From: Agrobacterium tumefaciens_K
Lineage (GTDB): Bacteria > Pseudomonadota > Alphaproteobacteria > Rhizobiales > Rhizobiaceae
Direction: 5' to 3'
DNA: 64,000 bases
NCBI RefSeq assembly: GCF_031801495.1
Contig: NZ_JAOEGC010000001.1
Span: 806,001-870,000 of the forward strand
Positions 36,313 to 45,348 of the stretch are shown in pieces (position 1 is the first letter of the stretch; the number at the start of each line of letters is the position of its first letter). A program made the translations under genes and the position numbers. The notes under the pieces are model-generated. The model did no database searches, had not been told where the DNA came from, and saw only the letters and a list, made by a program, of their open reading frames with translations.

Positions 36313-37338
36313 TTACTGAAATGCCAGCGGGAACATCAGCCCGCCGTCGGAGTAGAGACGATTTGCGCCGCGCTCCAGCTTCAGCGGGCTATCCTTGCCG
36401 ACGTTGCGGTCAAACATTTCACCGTAGTTGCCGAGTTGAGCGATGATGTTGGACGCAAACCTCTCGTCGAGGCCAAGTGCCGAACCGTTTCCTGGCTCAA
36501 CGCCGAGGAAGCGCTTGACGCGGGGATCTTCGGATTTCTGCATCTCGGTGGCATTGGCCTGCGTTACGCCCAATTGCTCGCCGGCGATCAGGGCCTGGAT
36601 CGACCAGTTGACGATATCGAGCCATTGATCGTCGCCATGACGAACGGCGGGCGTCAACGCATCCATGAACCGGGTGGCCGGGAAGATGATGTAATCGTCG
36701 GGATTTTTCGCGGATGTCGCGCGAATGGAAGCGAGCGCCGCCGCATCGGTGATGAGGGCATCGCAACGTCCGGAGAAGAACGCCTGGCTGACGGCGGAGC
36801 TGTTTTCGAAGACGACCGGCTTCAGCCCGAGATTATGTTCCTTCGACACATCATTGGCGACCACCTCGGTGGTGGAGCCCGTCTGAACGCAGACCGACGC
36901 GCCGGACATGTCCTCCACCTTCGTCACGCCAAGCGCCTTCGGCATCATGAAGCCGGTAAACTCGTAATAGTTCGGCGTCGTGAAGTTCAGGCCGTTGGCA
37001 TCACGGCGCAAGGTCCAGGTGAACGTGCGCGGCAGGATGTCGATTTCACCGGTCTGCAAGGCCGGCACGCGCTGCTGCCCGCTCAACGGAACGAATTCCA
37101 CCTTGTCCTTGTCATTGAAGATGGCGACCGCCACGGCCCGGCAGGTCTCTACATCGAGGCCTCGCCAATAGCCCTTCTCATCGGGCGCACCAAAGCCGAC
37201 AGTACCCTGGCTTGACGCGCATTTCAGAAATCCGCGCGCCTTGACGGCCTCAAGCGTTGGTCCCGCCACCGCCGGTGACAGGCCGGCCGATAGCATGCTT
37301 GTGAGCAGGAAGCTCAGTCCAAGAATTTTCGAACGCAT
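36313..37338 (-). CDS. aapJ: Periplasmic amino-acid binding protein (AapJ-like)
   Basis: Solute-binding protein of 341 residues with a clear signal peptide (about 1-25, cleavage near PAVAGP). The mature part starts TLEAVKARGFLKCASSQGTV and has GYWRGLDVETCRAVAVAIFN, the AapJ/BztA family text, with QTGSTTEVVANDV in the second lobe and paired cysteines. AapJ-type proteins take a wide range of L-amino acids. This paralogue is first in the operon and is linked to a MetC-like enzyme gene 39 bases upstream, so sulfur-containing amino acids such as cystathionine or cystine are a plausible special substrate. Confidence 0.9.
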   Translation of the reverse strand: MRSKILGLSFLLTSMLSAGLSPAVAGPTLEAVKARGFLKCASSQGTVGFGAPDEKGYWRGLDVETCRAVAVAIFNDKDKVEFVPLSGQQRVPALQTGEIDILPRTFTWTLRRDANGLNFTTPNYYEFTGFMMPKALGVTKVEDMSGASVCVQTGSTTEVVANDVSKEHNLGLKPVVFENSSAVSQAFFSGRCDALITDAAALASIRATSAKNPDDYIIFPATRFMDALTPAVRHGDDQWLDIVNWSIQALIAGEQLGVTQANATEMQKSEDPRVKRFLGVEPGNGSALGLDERFASNIIAQLGNYGEMFDRNVGKDSPLKLERGANRLYSDGGLMFPLAFQ

Positions 37339-37377
37339 GTCATTCCCCTTTATTGTTGAGTGCGTTTTTAGCGATGG

Positions 37378-38574
37378 TCAGCTTGCCCGCACCAGTTTGG
37401 CCTGCGACGTCCGGCGGAGGATCTCGGCAAAAAATGCCTCGATGTCGTCCTGGAGGTCCGTCGGGTCTTCAAGCCCGACACTGATGCGCAGCACGAGGTC
37501 GTCTTGCCCCCAGACAGTGGCCGTGCGGTTCTGACGAACCGGCATGGGCGCGATAAGGCTTCGCGTTCCGCCCCAGGAGGCGCCGATGGCAATCGTTTTC
37601 AAGACGTCGAGCGCGGCGGCGGCGTGTGGGACTGCGTCGGGTGTCAAGACGACCCCGAACACCCCGCTTGTCCCAAGGAAATCCCGTTTCCAGATCTCGT
37701 GTCCCTGATTGCCCGGCAGAGCCGGAAACAGCACGCGCCCGACCAGAGGGTGGCAGGAGATCCACTCGATCAGCTTCGAGGCGCCATCTGCGGCATGCCT
37801 GAGGCGGACGCCGAGCGTTTCCATGCCGCGTAACACGAGCGATGCATCATCGGGAGACACACCGATTCCGAAGCGCCCGAGCGTAGCTCGGATCGGCGCA
37901 ATGAGGTCCTTAGATCGCACGGTGATCGACCCCATCAAAACATCGGAGTGACCGGAGACATATTTCGTCAGGGCTTCCGTGACGATATCGGCTCCGAGCG
38001 TCAGCGGTTTGTAGTTGAGTGGCGTTGCCCAGGTGTTGTCGCAGCCGACAAGCGCACCCTGTCGATGCGCAATGGCTGCAATCGCGGGGAGATCCTGGAT
38101 TTCCATTGTCGTCGAGCCGGGGGATTCACACCAGACGAGCTTTGTGTGGTTATCAATCTTTGCCGTGAGATCTTCGATCGAGACGGGATCGTAGTAGGCA
38201 ACCTCGACACCGAAACGCGCCAGATCCTGGTTGGCGAAATCACGCATAGGCGGATAGGCGGTATCCGCAATCAGGATCTTGTCACCGCCCTTCAAGAACG
38301 GAAGTGACGCAATCGCGTTCGCCGCCTGCCCCGATGGCACGAGAAATGTGCGAACGCCCTGCTCCAGCGCCGTTAGCTTTGCTTCCAACGTGCGGGTCGT
38401 TGGCGTGCCGTAGAGCCCGTAGGTGTAACCATCATGGCCGCGCTGGCCACGCGTCGCGTAGGCTTCCGCATTCTCGAAGACGATGGTGGATGCCCGGTGC
38501 GTTGCGACACCAAGGGCTTCAAACCCGTCAACATTGACGTCCGGCGTTACAACACACTGGGTAAGATCTTTCAT
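37378..38574 (-). CDS. PLP-dependent trans-sulfuration enzyme, cystathionine beta-lyase (MetC) type
   Basis: A Cys/Met-metabolism PLP enzyme of 398 residues. The cofactor lysine is K204 in ALTKYVSGHSD; further marks are YGTPTT near 55-60, ESPGSTTMEIQD at 150-161 and DNTWATP at 179-185. The TTRTLEAKL and TWATP wording favours the beta-lyase branch (cysteine conjugates to pyruvate, ammonia and thiol). It is upstream of an Aap-like importer on the same strand and divergent from a LysR gene 107 bases away. Together this looks like uptake and cleavage of a sulfur amino acid or cysteine conjugate. Confidence 0.85.
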   Translation of the reverse strand: MKDLTQCVVTPDVNVDGFEALGVATHRASTIVFENAEAYATRGQRGHDGYTYGLYGTPTTRTLEAKLTALEQGVRTFLVPSGQAANAIASLPFLKGGDKILIADTAYPPMRDFANQDLARFGVEVAYYDPVSIEDLTAKIDNHTKLVWCESPGSTTMEIQDLPAIAAIAHRQGALVGCDNTWATPLNYKPLTLGADIVTEALTKYVSGHSDVLMGSITVRSKDLIAPIRATLGRFGIGVSPDDASLVLRGMETLGVRLRHAADGASKLIEWISCHPLVGRVLFPALPGNQGHEIWKRDFLGTSGVFGVVLTPDAVPHAAAALDVLKTIAIGASWGGTRSLIAPMPVRQNRTATVWGQDDLVLRISVGLEDPTDLQDDIEAFFAEILRRTSQAKLVRAS

Positions 38575-38681
38575 TCCGCTTCATCCTGAGCAATTTCTTC
38601 AGCGGATTAAAACATCGGCATATCAATTCCGTCCAATATCAATATCATGCCACTTTATTCTTTTTAGTTATGAGGTGTCGA

Positions 38682-39566
38682 ATGAACATTCGTCAGGTCG
38701 AGGTGTTTCACGCCGTGATGACCAACATCACCGCCTCGCGAGCCGCTGAGGTGCTGCGCATTTCCCAGCCAGCAGTTAGCAAGGCGATCCAGGAACTGGA
38801 GCGCGATATCGGGTTTGCCCTGTTCAGGCGTGAACGCGGTCGTATGTTTCCGACCGCCGAGGCGAACATCTTTTTCAAGGAGGTCGAGAGTTCGTTCTCC
38901 GGTCTCACACGGCTGAAAAGCGCGGCTGCGAGAATTCGCGATTTCGGATCAGGCGAAATCAAGGTCGCAAGCCTATCCGCGCTGAGCACGAACATCCTCC
39001 CCCGGGCTCTGCGCGGCTTTCAGGCGCGACATCCGAATGTCGCCATTGCGTTTCAAGCGCAATTGTCTTCGACCGTGAAGGATTTGGTGGCCTCGGGGCA
39101 GATCGATGTCGGCTTGGCCGCCGACGAGATCGAAACCGAAGGCGTCGATGTTCGGCCCTTTGCGCGTTATCGTGCCGCCATCGCGGTTCCCGCGGGACAC
39201 CGCTTGGAGCAAGCCACCGAATTGACCCCCCAGGATCTGGACGGGGAAGCCTTTATTGCCCTGTCTCCGGAAGACACGACGCGACGTGCCGCCGAAGCTA
39301 TCTTTCGAGACCGGTCGACCAAACTGAGGGTCGTGCTGGAAACGCCATATTCCACCACCATCTGCGCCATGGTGCAGGCAGGACTTGGCATCGGCCTGGT
39401 CAACCCCATGACAGCCGAACCCTATGTGGGTCGTGGCGTGACGATCATCCCGTTCAATCCTGCGATTTATTTCCGCACTCTGCTGGTGCTACCCCAAAAC
39501 CGCTATCCTTCGCGCATCGTTGCCGACTTTGTCGACGAAGTGATGAAGCTTTCGGTTTTCCAATGA
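38682..39566 (+). CDS. LysR-family regulator of the MetC-Aap operon
   Basis: A 294-residue LysR protein from the ATG at 38682, with GAGGTG upstream. N-terminal HTH: MNIRQVEVFHAVMTNITASR, then AAEVLRISQPAVSKAIQELE. Effector domain about 90-290. Divergent placement makes it the likely activator of the MetC-Aap operon, probably with the sulfur or amino-acid substrate as coinducer. The 107-base spacer has the AT-rich run TATCAATTCCGTCCAATATC, which could contain a LysR site. Confidence 0.85.
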   Translation: MNIRQVEVFHAVMTNITASRAAEVLRISQPAVSKAIQELERDIGFALFRRERGRMFPTAEANIFFKEVESSFSGLTRLKSAAARIRDFGSGEIKVASLSALSTNILPRALRGFQARHPNVAIAFQAQLSSTVKDLVASGQIDVGLAADEIETEGVDVRPFARYRAAIAVPAGHRLEQATELTPQDLDGEAFIALSPEDTTRRAAEAIFRDRSTKLRVVLETPYSTTICAMVQAGLGIGLVNPMTAEPYVGRGVTIIPFNPAIYFRTLLVLPQNRYPSRIVADFVDEVMKLSVFQ

Positions 39567-39864
39567 CCGTCGTCAGACATGCTCATTCTCAGATACCAAC
39601 CGACACTCCCGCTGTTAGGTGCAGCGAGCAATCGAAAATATTGGATGATTCACTGGCCGCGAAGCATGACATACGTGCTCGTTAGCGACCGGGCGCTCAT
39701 GATCGACAATTGTCGTGACGACCTCGAAGTCCATCGCAGCACGCAGCCCTTCGCTGCGCCTCGTAAGAGTCGTTGACCGGGTCAGCGGCAGCAAGGCGCC
39801 TGGCATCATCCTGTCAACGGCGGCTGATCGCCCGACGGTTCGATCCGTTGCCACAGGCGTTGGA
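39567..39864. other. Spacer between convergent genes, nothing recognised
   Basis: About 300 bases between the LysR gene and the convergent DUF429 gene. Short frames exist on both strands, none with family character, and no strong hairpin was seen by eye. Confidence 0.4.
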
Positions 39865-40686
39865 TCATCGCAGGCTCCGAGGCAACGCCAGACGCTCTGA
39901 TCTGGGAATCCAGATTGCCGAGGTCTCGTCCCCGAACGGCACGGCAGAGCCCTCGAAGGCGCATATCCCAACCCATGCGCAGATGACCGCGTCGAGCATA
40001 TCCTCGAACGCCTTCATTTGCCATGACGGTGCCTCAAACGGAGGAAGCTGCAAAACAGCAGAGGCGCCTGCCAGGTTCTGATCAAGGCAGGCAACGATCA
40101 TCCGCCAGGTTTCGAAAAGCTTGGCGCGGCGGCTGGTGCGGCTTTCCCCTGGCCAGTAATTACGGATTTTCCCGTGCTTGTAGGGCAGACGCCTTTCGGC
40201 GCGCATCAATTCGACCAAGGCCGGATGCGGGTAGACTTCCAACAGGCCTGGCGTAGCAACCTCTTTCGTCAGCAGTTTGTATCCGCACTGTTCAAAACTG
40301 CTTCTCAGATCGTCGCTGATTTTGCCGGGCCTCATCGCACTCGGCGTGTGCGTGCTGCAATGCCGGGCGCCATAGTGAGTCGAAACAAGATTGTCTGAAA
40401 CTCGTCGTGCTCTGATCGGCTCGAGAGAAAGAGGCATGTCCATGGCAACAAGGTCGACCGGAACTCCAGCGATTTCCTCCGCAGCAGCAAGGATAGCCAC
40501 GGCCTCAGGGACCGAGCCTGACGGTCGGGAAATAGACACCACACCCTCCCCGGCGAGGTCCAAAAGGTGACGGTAGGACGGGCCCGCGAAGATAAGACGC
40601 CAATTGTCGTCCACGGAGGAAACCAACGCGACGCCACTCGGCTGTGTCGCCGTCCAGGCTGCATCAATTCCCAGAATGGATGTCAT
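39865..40686 (-). CDS. DUF429 family protein (predicted RNase H-fold nuclease-like)
   Basis: A 273-residue protein that opens SILGIDAAWTATQPSGVALV, the DUF429 signature with an aspartate after the first strand, followed by VDLVAMDMPLSLEPIRAR and LLEVYPHPALVELM, both conserved in the family. The fold is thought to be RNase H-like, and a nuclease role has been suggested for the family, but it is not proven to my knowledge. It starts one base after the end of the damaged exonuclease gene, so both formed one operon of nucleic-acid-related genes. Confidence 0.75.
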   Translation of the reverse strand: MTSILGIDAAWTATQPSGVALVSSVDDNWRLIFAGPSYRHLLDLAGEGVVSISRPSGSVPEAVAILAAAEEIAGVPVDLVAMDMPLSLEPIRARRVSDNLVSTHYGARHCSTHTPSAMRPGKISDDLRSSFEQCGYKLLTKEVATPGLLEVYPHPALVELMRAERRLPYKHGKIRNYWPGESRTSRRAKLFETWRMIVACLDQNLAGASAVLQLPPFEAPSWQMKAFEDMLDAVICAWVGICAFEGSAVPFGDETSAIWIPRSERLALPRSLR

Positions 40687-41355
40687 TTACCGCGCCCGAG
40701 ACCAGAAGCAATCGCAAGCCGTCAGATACTTGACCGGCGGATCGGCGTGCCAGCCATAGATTTCGAGCCGCGAAAAATGCAGTTCTTTGTCCAGCTTCTC
40801 TTCGGACAATCCCACCCACCAGGATTTCGGGCGGCCGTCGGAACCGTCCGCCCGGCGGTAACCCCGCGCCTTCAGGTGATCCTTCATGTCGAAAGGGCTA
40901 TTCTCAGCAAAAATGCGAACTCGAGAGCGTTGGCTGGCCTGATAAAGTTCCACGAACGGCGTGACGATTGCGTCCGACGGGACTTGGCGAGGCGATTCCA
41001 AAAGGGCGAAACAATCAGCAACCGCACGATTGCCTTCGTGGAAACATCCTGATTGGCGGATCAGATAACCGAGTTTGATGCCCTCGAAGCCGCGCGCCGG
41101 CCAGTCGATTTCTATGATCTTGTCGGTTCGATAGTTCGGGCCTGTGGCTTCTGTATCGACAATAACCCATTGACGTGGAAATTCCGGCCGTGGCTGAAGT
41201 TTTCGCAAGATGCGGTAGTTGCCGATCGCTTCCAGATGACGCGCCATATCTTCATCATCAGCGCCTCTCATGCCGTTCGCGGCAACCGACGGTCGGGCAG
41301 TTTGCGCCACGGTTGGCGAAACAGGAGCTGCGAAGACGTCGAGTTGCGAGATCAT
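40687..41355 (-). pseudogene. Internally deleted DnaQ-like 3'-5' exonuclease
   Basis: The 222-residue frame is intact but lacks the middle of the enzyme. It reads WVIVDTEATGPNYRTDKIIE (exonuclease I motif, D67/E69) and then jumps to IDWPARGFEGIKLGYLIRQS, text that in full-length relatives lies some 80 residues further on. The missing part holds the second exonuclease motif (HN-x-x-FD). The later GNRAVADC with its aspartate and the C-terminal domain (FAENSPFDMKDHLKARGYR) remain. With one metal ligand gone the product should be inactive. The flanks share GAAATCG-like text, so a short-repeat deletion is likely. Confidence 0.7.
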
Positions 41356-41511
41356 TCCATCCCAAATCCGGCTAAAGCTGGGTCGAACACATGATACGCA
41401 CCAGTACCCCTATGGGCAAGGATCGCCCTGCCCCCCTTTCACTCAAGGTAAAGATAAGCACTTGTACTTCTCGGCGTTGCCCGGGTGGAACTCTGGGTCC
41501 ATAAGGTAGCT

Positions 41512-42117
41512 ATGACGCAAGATTCGAAAATATTCGTCGGGCTCCGGTCCACTCGTACGAGGTCTCCTTCTGCGAGCGAACCTTCAGGTCCAAGATGTCA
41601 GTGGGATGGGTGCGAAAGAAGCGGTACCCACCGCGCTCCCGTGGGAGCAGGTGGTGAAGGGCTTTTCCTTCTGTTCTGTCTTGAGCATGTTAAAGATTAC
41701 AACAAGGGATACAGCTACACGGCAGCACCAACGAATCCCGATGTCGCCCGTTATCAAAAAGAGGCCACGCTCGGTTCTCGGCCAACCTTGGGAACTCGTG
41801 TTCAGGACCCGACGGAGATACCCATACCGTCAACCGAACGTTCCGGCTCAGCGAAGACGCTCAATGCTCGCAGAACCAGCACACAGGGACAGACAAAGGT
41901 CGGTCAGCAAGTAAGAAAGCTGAAGGCACTCGAAGCCAAAGCGTTCGAAACCCTTGGCCTTTCTACTCAGGCAACAGCCAGCGAAATCAGGAGTCGTTAC
42001 AAGGAAAGGCTCAAGATGCATCATCCCGACGCGAACGACGGAGATCGCAATTCTGAGGACGAGCTCCGCGCTGCAATTGGAGCCTACAGAATTCTTAAAT
42101 TAAACGGGTTCTGCTGA
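41512..42117 (+). CDS. DnaJ-domain protein with cysteine-containing N-terminal module
   Basis: A 201-residue protein from the ATG at 41512. The N-terminal part has CQWDGCERSGTHRAPVGAGG and LFLLFCLEHVKDYNKGY, a conserved Cys/His block seen in rhizobial J-domain proteins, perhaps a zinc site. The C-terminal J domain (about 145-198) has TLGLSTQATASEIRSRYKER and the HPD motif in HHPDAND needed to stimulate Hsp70. The linker looks shorter than in the housekeeping relatives I recall, so this may be a shortened paralogue. It is not next to dnaK and probably serves a special client. Confidence 0.75.
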   Translation: MTQDSKIFVGLRSTRTRSPSASEPSGPRCQWDGCERSGTHRAPVGAGGEGLFLLFCLEHVKDYNKGYSYTAAPTNPDVARYQKEATLGSRPTLGTRVQDPTEIPIPSTERSGSAKTLNARRTSTQGQTKVGQQVRKLKALEAKAFETLGLSTQATASEIRSRYKERLKMHHPDANDGDRNSEDELRAAIGAYRILKLNGFC

Positions 42118-42144
42118 GATCTGTTCGCGACAGGCTTTTTTGGG

Positions 42145-42161
42145 TTCTGATGAGATCAGAA
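42145..42161 (+). terminator. Small hairpin after the J-domain gene
   Basis: TTCTGAT and ATCAGAA form a perfect 7-bp stem around GAG, 28 bases after the stop. It has no T-run behind it (the T-run lies in front), so it could also serve transcripts from the right. Weak evidence. Confidence 0.35.
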
Positions 42162-42229
42162 TCAGCGCCCCAGTAAAATCTTGTCTAGCCTCGTTGGATT
42201 GGACAAACGGTCAGGACAATTGGAGTGGG

Positions 42230-42544
42230 TCAGACGGTCCAATCTTCGACGCGTAAGCCGTCCACGCGATCAAACTCGCGGCGGTTGTTTGTGACAATAA
42301 TCAATCCGCGCGAACGGGCATGTCCTGCGATCAATTGATCGTATGGACCAATGGGCATTCCGCTGCGTGCAAGCTCAGCACGCAACTGGCCAGTATGGAT
42401 GGCTGCTATATCGTCATAAGTTAGCACTTCCAGGCGAGCCGCGAACCCCTCGACGACGGCCAGGTTGCGTTCTGGGCTAGCCGATTTCTCCGCACAGAGG
42501 AATGACAGCCACCCTACCGGGACGATCTGGAACCGGTAGCGCAT
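42230..42544 (-). pseudogene. PIN-domain toxin (VapC-like), N-terminus lost
   Basis: From AEKSASPERNLAVVEGFAAR onward, through HTGQLRAELARSGMPIGPYD and AGHARSRGLIIVTNNRREFD, this is the back two thirds of a VapC PIN-domain ribonuclease. The first third, with the catalytic aspartate in the usual MLDTNI start, is absent. In another frame just upstream PGRVAVIPLCGAEKS can be read, resembling the family strand before the break, so there has been a frameshift and deletion. No VapB antitoxin gene is present in front. The open frame (104 codons) begins with unrelated residues and should not make a toxin. Confidence 0.7.
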
Positions 42545-42571
42545 ACTCGCCCGGATCGCTTCAACGGGATG

Positions 42572-44881
42572 TCACTGCCCAAGCTGTGAAACCAGCGCAT
42601 GCATGGTTACGCGCACTCCATCGGGATCATAATCGATTTCTACGCCCCCATTTCCCATCAGGCCCAGACGGATGAGCTTGGACCCAAATCCTTTGCCGGA
42701 CGGTACCACCACGGGGGGACCATCTTTTTCATTCCATTCGAGAACGAGCGTACTTTCACCACCGAGGGCTTGGATTTCCCAAGTCACAACGACGCTTCCC
42801 GCAGCGCTGGACCACGCCCCGTATTTGAGCGCATTTGTGCCGAGTTCATGCATCAGAAGCGCAAGGCTCAAGGCAGTCCTTGGACCAACTTCGAGGTCTA
42901 CGCCCGACAGACGGTAGCGATCCGGAAGGGAAAGCTGCCGGAGCACGGGATCGATGACAGTCATCATGCGAGTATTGGACCAGTCATGATTGAGCAGAAC
43001 TTCATGCGCCTTGGACAGGGCGTGCAACCTGTTGGTAAAGGCCTCGACAGGCGCTCTGTCCGTGACCGGCCGCAGGGTCTGGGTCGCGATCGCCTGAACC
43101 ATCGCCATCGTGTTTTTGAGACGATGGCTTATTTCGTGATTGAGAACCTGCTGGTCCTGCTCGGCGCGTATCCTGGCGATCGCCTCGCGTGTCCGGTCGG
43201 CAATCGTGCGCACGAAGTCACGTTCTTCGGGCGAGAACTCATGCGGCTTTTCATAATGAACAAACATGACGCCGACGAAAGCGCCCCGTTCAAGAATCGG
43301 GACATTGACAAGAACGGAAATACCCAGCGAATTCAGAAGCTCCGCCGAATCCGAGGTTCTTGGATCTGTAGCGACGTCCGATATGATGATCAGCTCGCCG
43401 CGCTTCAGATCCTCAATATATGATCCATAGTCGCGGAAATAGTGAAGGCCTGCAACGGTGAACATTCCCGTCGCACGCCAGTCGGGAAGTATCTCGACGG
43501 TCTCGGCAATGGGATCAACGATGCCATAACCGGCCCTCGTCGCTCCTTGCAGATTGCGGGCCATGATCTCCGCTGCTGCGAAAGCGACTTCGGCGACAGT
43601 GTCGACCTCGCGAATCTTTTCTCCGAGTTCCAGGAAGGCGAGCTGCCGGTCCTGCGACAGTTTCTGTGCCGTCGCGTTTCTTGCAACCTTGATGAAGCCC
43701 GACAGATGGGATGATGAATGGTTTGGCAGCGGCCGCATCGTGCCGTCGAGAAATACCCTCGTACCATCGGCTGCGAGGTGCCATCGGCGGTCGGGCGCAA
43801 CACCGTCGCGAGCCGCCGTTTCGATCTCAAGCTGCGGAATACTCGCCGCGCGATCTTCCTCCGTGAACATTTCCTCAAAGGGCCGGCCCAGCATCTCCGT
43901 TTCGGACCATCCAAACGTTTCCTCGGCTCCACCGAACCAGCTGGTGATCCGCTGGTCTTCATCGAGCGTCAGGATGATGTAGTCCTTGGCGCCTTCAACG
44001 ATCAGTCGCAGCTTCGTCTCGCTGTTGCGCAACGCCTCAATTGCCTGCATGCGGTCAGTGACATCGACGAAGATGATGACGAATTTATCTTCTCCGGTGG
44101 CCTGGACATAACCGTCGAACCATCTATCCAGCAAACCGACCCTGCGCGTGAACCGCTTGCTTTGCCGCGTCTCCATCGCTTGGGCGACGTCGGAAATCCA
44201 TGCTTCCTCCAAATCGGGAAAGACGCCTCGCATCGTTTGGCCAGGAACATCGTCACCTGGTATGCCAAGCAAAACGCTCCACGCCGGATTGATCGTCTCG
44301 TATCGCCAGTCAATAATCGTCCCGTCGAGATCACGTATCACCGAGCCGACGACTATGCCTTCTTCCAGTTGCTCGAAAAGTGCTCCCCATCGCCGCTCAG
44401 AAAGGAAGGTGGCAATCTGGTTCGATGCGACCCGGCCGATCCGACTGAGCAGTTCCAGCTCGCTTTCGGTCCAGGTTCGCGGCTCTCCGTCAATTGCGGC
44501 CAATGCTCCAATCACCATGCCATCAGGCATCGTCACAGGCACACCCATATAGGAAATCACGCCCAGATCGGTGATTGCCAGATTGTCTCTGACAAGGTCA
44601 TGAAGCGTTGCATCCCCGATGATAAGGGGGGCCTTGTCGCGAACGACGTGCTGGCAGAAGGAATGCGTCAGGGGCGTTTCCGCTGCCTCGGCCCATTTCT
44701 CGGGAAGGCCAAGGTGGGCGATGAAGACTTGCCGGTGCTCATCGAGAATCGAAATCAAGGCGACCGGACATCTCAACCCAGCCTTCACGACTTCGATAAT
44801 ATCCTGGAATTCGGATTGGCCCTGAACATCAAGCAAACCAGAATTGCGAACGGCTTCAATGCGTTCAGATGGTGAGTTCAA
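42572..44881 (-). CDS. HWE-family sensor histidine kinase with GAF and PAS domains
   Basis: A soluble 769-residue sensor kinase. Order: GAF (about 20-160), PAS (165-275), PAS (285-405), GAF (425-570), then the HWE kinase core. The phospho-acceptor is in NHEISHRLKN (H586); the ATPase part has HELGTNALKYGA (from 678) with the defining His, and WNE at 716-718, which give the HWE family its name. No membrane segments. It lies 26 bases behind a receiver gene and a LOV kinase on the same strand. HWE kinases in alphaproteobacteria often feed the PhyR general-stress pathway, which would fit the region. Confidence 0.88.
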   Translation of the reverse strand: MNSPSERIEAVRNSGLLDVQGQSEFQDIIEVVKAGLRCPVALISILDEHRQVFIAHLGLPEKWAEAAETPLTHSFCQHVVRDKAPLIIGDATLHDLVRDNLAITDLGVISYMGVPVTMPDGMVIGALAAIDGEPRTWTESELELLSRIGRVASNQIATFLSERRWGALFEQLEEGIVVGSVIRDLDGTIIDWRYETINPAWSVLLGIPGDDVPGQTMRGVFPDLEEAWISDVAQAMETRQSKRFTRRVGLLDRWFDGYVQATGEDKFVIIFVDVTDRMQAIEALRNSETKLRLIVEGAKDYIILTLDEDQRITSWFGGAEETFGWSETEMLGRPFEEMFTEEDRAASIPQLEIETAARDGVAPDRRWHLAADGTRVFLDGTMRPLPNHSSSHLSGFIKVARNATAQKLSQDRQLAFLELGEKIREVDTVAEVAFAAAEIMARNLQGATRAGYGIVDPIAETVEILPDWRATGMFTVAGLHYFRDYGSYIEDLKRGELIIISDVATDPRTSDSAELLNSLGISVLVNVPILERGAFVGVMFVHYEKPHEFSPEERDFVRTIADRTREAIARIRAEQDQQVLNHEISHRLKNTMAMVQAIATQTLRPVTDRAPVEAFTNRLHALSKAHEVLLNHDWSNTRMMTVIDPVLRQLSLPDRYRLSGVDLEVGPRTALSLALLMHELGTNALKYGAWSSAAGSVVVTWEIQALGGESTLVLEWNEKDGPPVVVPSGKGFGSKLIRLGLMGNGGVEIDYDPDGVRVTMHALVSQLGQ

Positions 44882-44907
44882 GGTCGATCCCTAATCACGG
44901 AGTCATT

Positions 44908-45348
44908 TCACGCCGACAATGCAGCGAGCAAATTGGGTGACAAAACGAGGCTTGGCGGTACGGTAGCTGATTGAGGATCACCACTGACGATAGTTTCAAT
45001 GAATTGCAGCGCGTTTTGCAAGCCGTTCATCGTGTAAGGCTTCTCAATTGCGCCAAGCGCGCCTGCGAAATCTTCCGGTATCCGCTTCAGATTACCAGAA
45101 ACGAAGACATATGGAACCGAGCGGGAAGCAAGATGTCGACCAACGTCGATCCCACTCGGGCCATCCAGCAACTGGATGTCTACGAAGGCAAATTGCGGTG
45201 ACGTCTTTTCTATCAACGACAGAGCCTGCTTGCTGTCGGCGGCGACGCCGACGATCTCGTGTCCGGCATCTTCCACTTCGCTTTCGAGTTCCATTGCCAG
45301 CAGAGCTTCGTCTTCGACAATCAAGATTTTCACCAGATATCCTTTCAA
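44908..45348 (-). CDS. Single-domain response regulator (LovR-like by position)
   Basis: A 146-residue protein made of one receiver domain: acidic pocket E12/D13/E14, phospho-acceptor D57 in FAFVDIQLL, the Ser/Thr switch in FVSG (S84) and K103 in IEKPYT. There is no output domain, so it works as a phosphate shuttle or sink, as LovR does with the LOV kinase LovK in Caulobacter. It overlaps the LOV-kinase gene by four bases and precedes the HWE-kinase gene, so phosphate could pass between the two kinases through it. The start at 45348 may be a few codons long. Confidence 0.88.
   Translation of the reverse strand: MKGYLVKILIVEDEALLAMELESEVEDAGHEIVGVAADSKQALSLIEKTSPQFAFVDIQLLDGPSGIDVGRHLASRSVPYVFVSGNLKRIPEDFAGALGAIEKPYTMNGLQNALQFIETIVSGDPQSATVPPSLVLSPNLLAALSA

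Noticed and set aside
43718..44875. A 385-codon plus-strand frame opposite the HWE kinase
   Set aside because: Antisense shadow of a gene with continuous domain matches; no start signal or protein-like composition.
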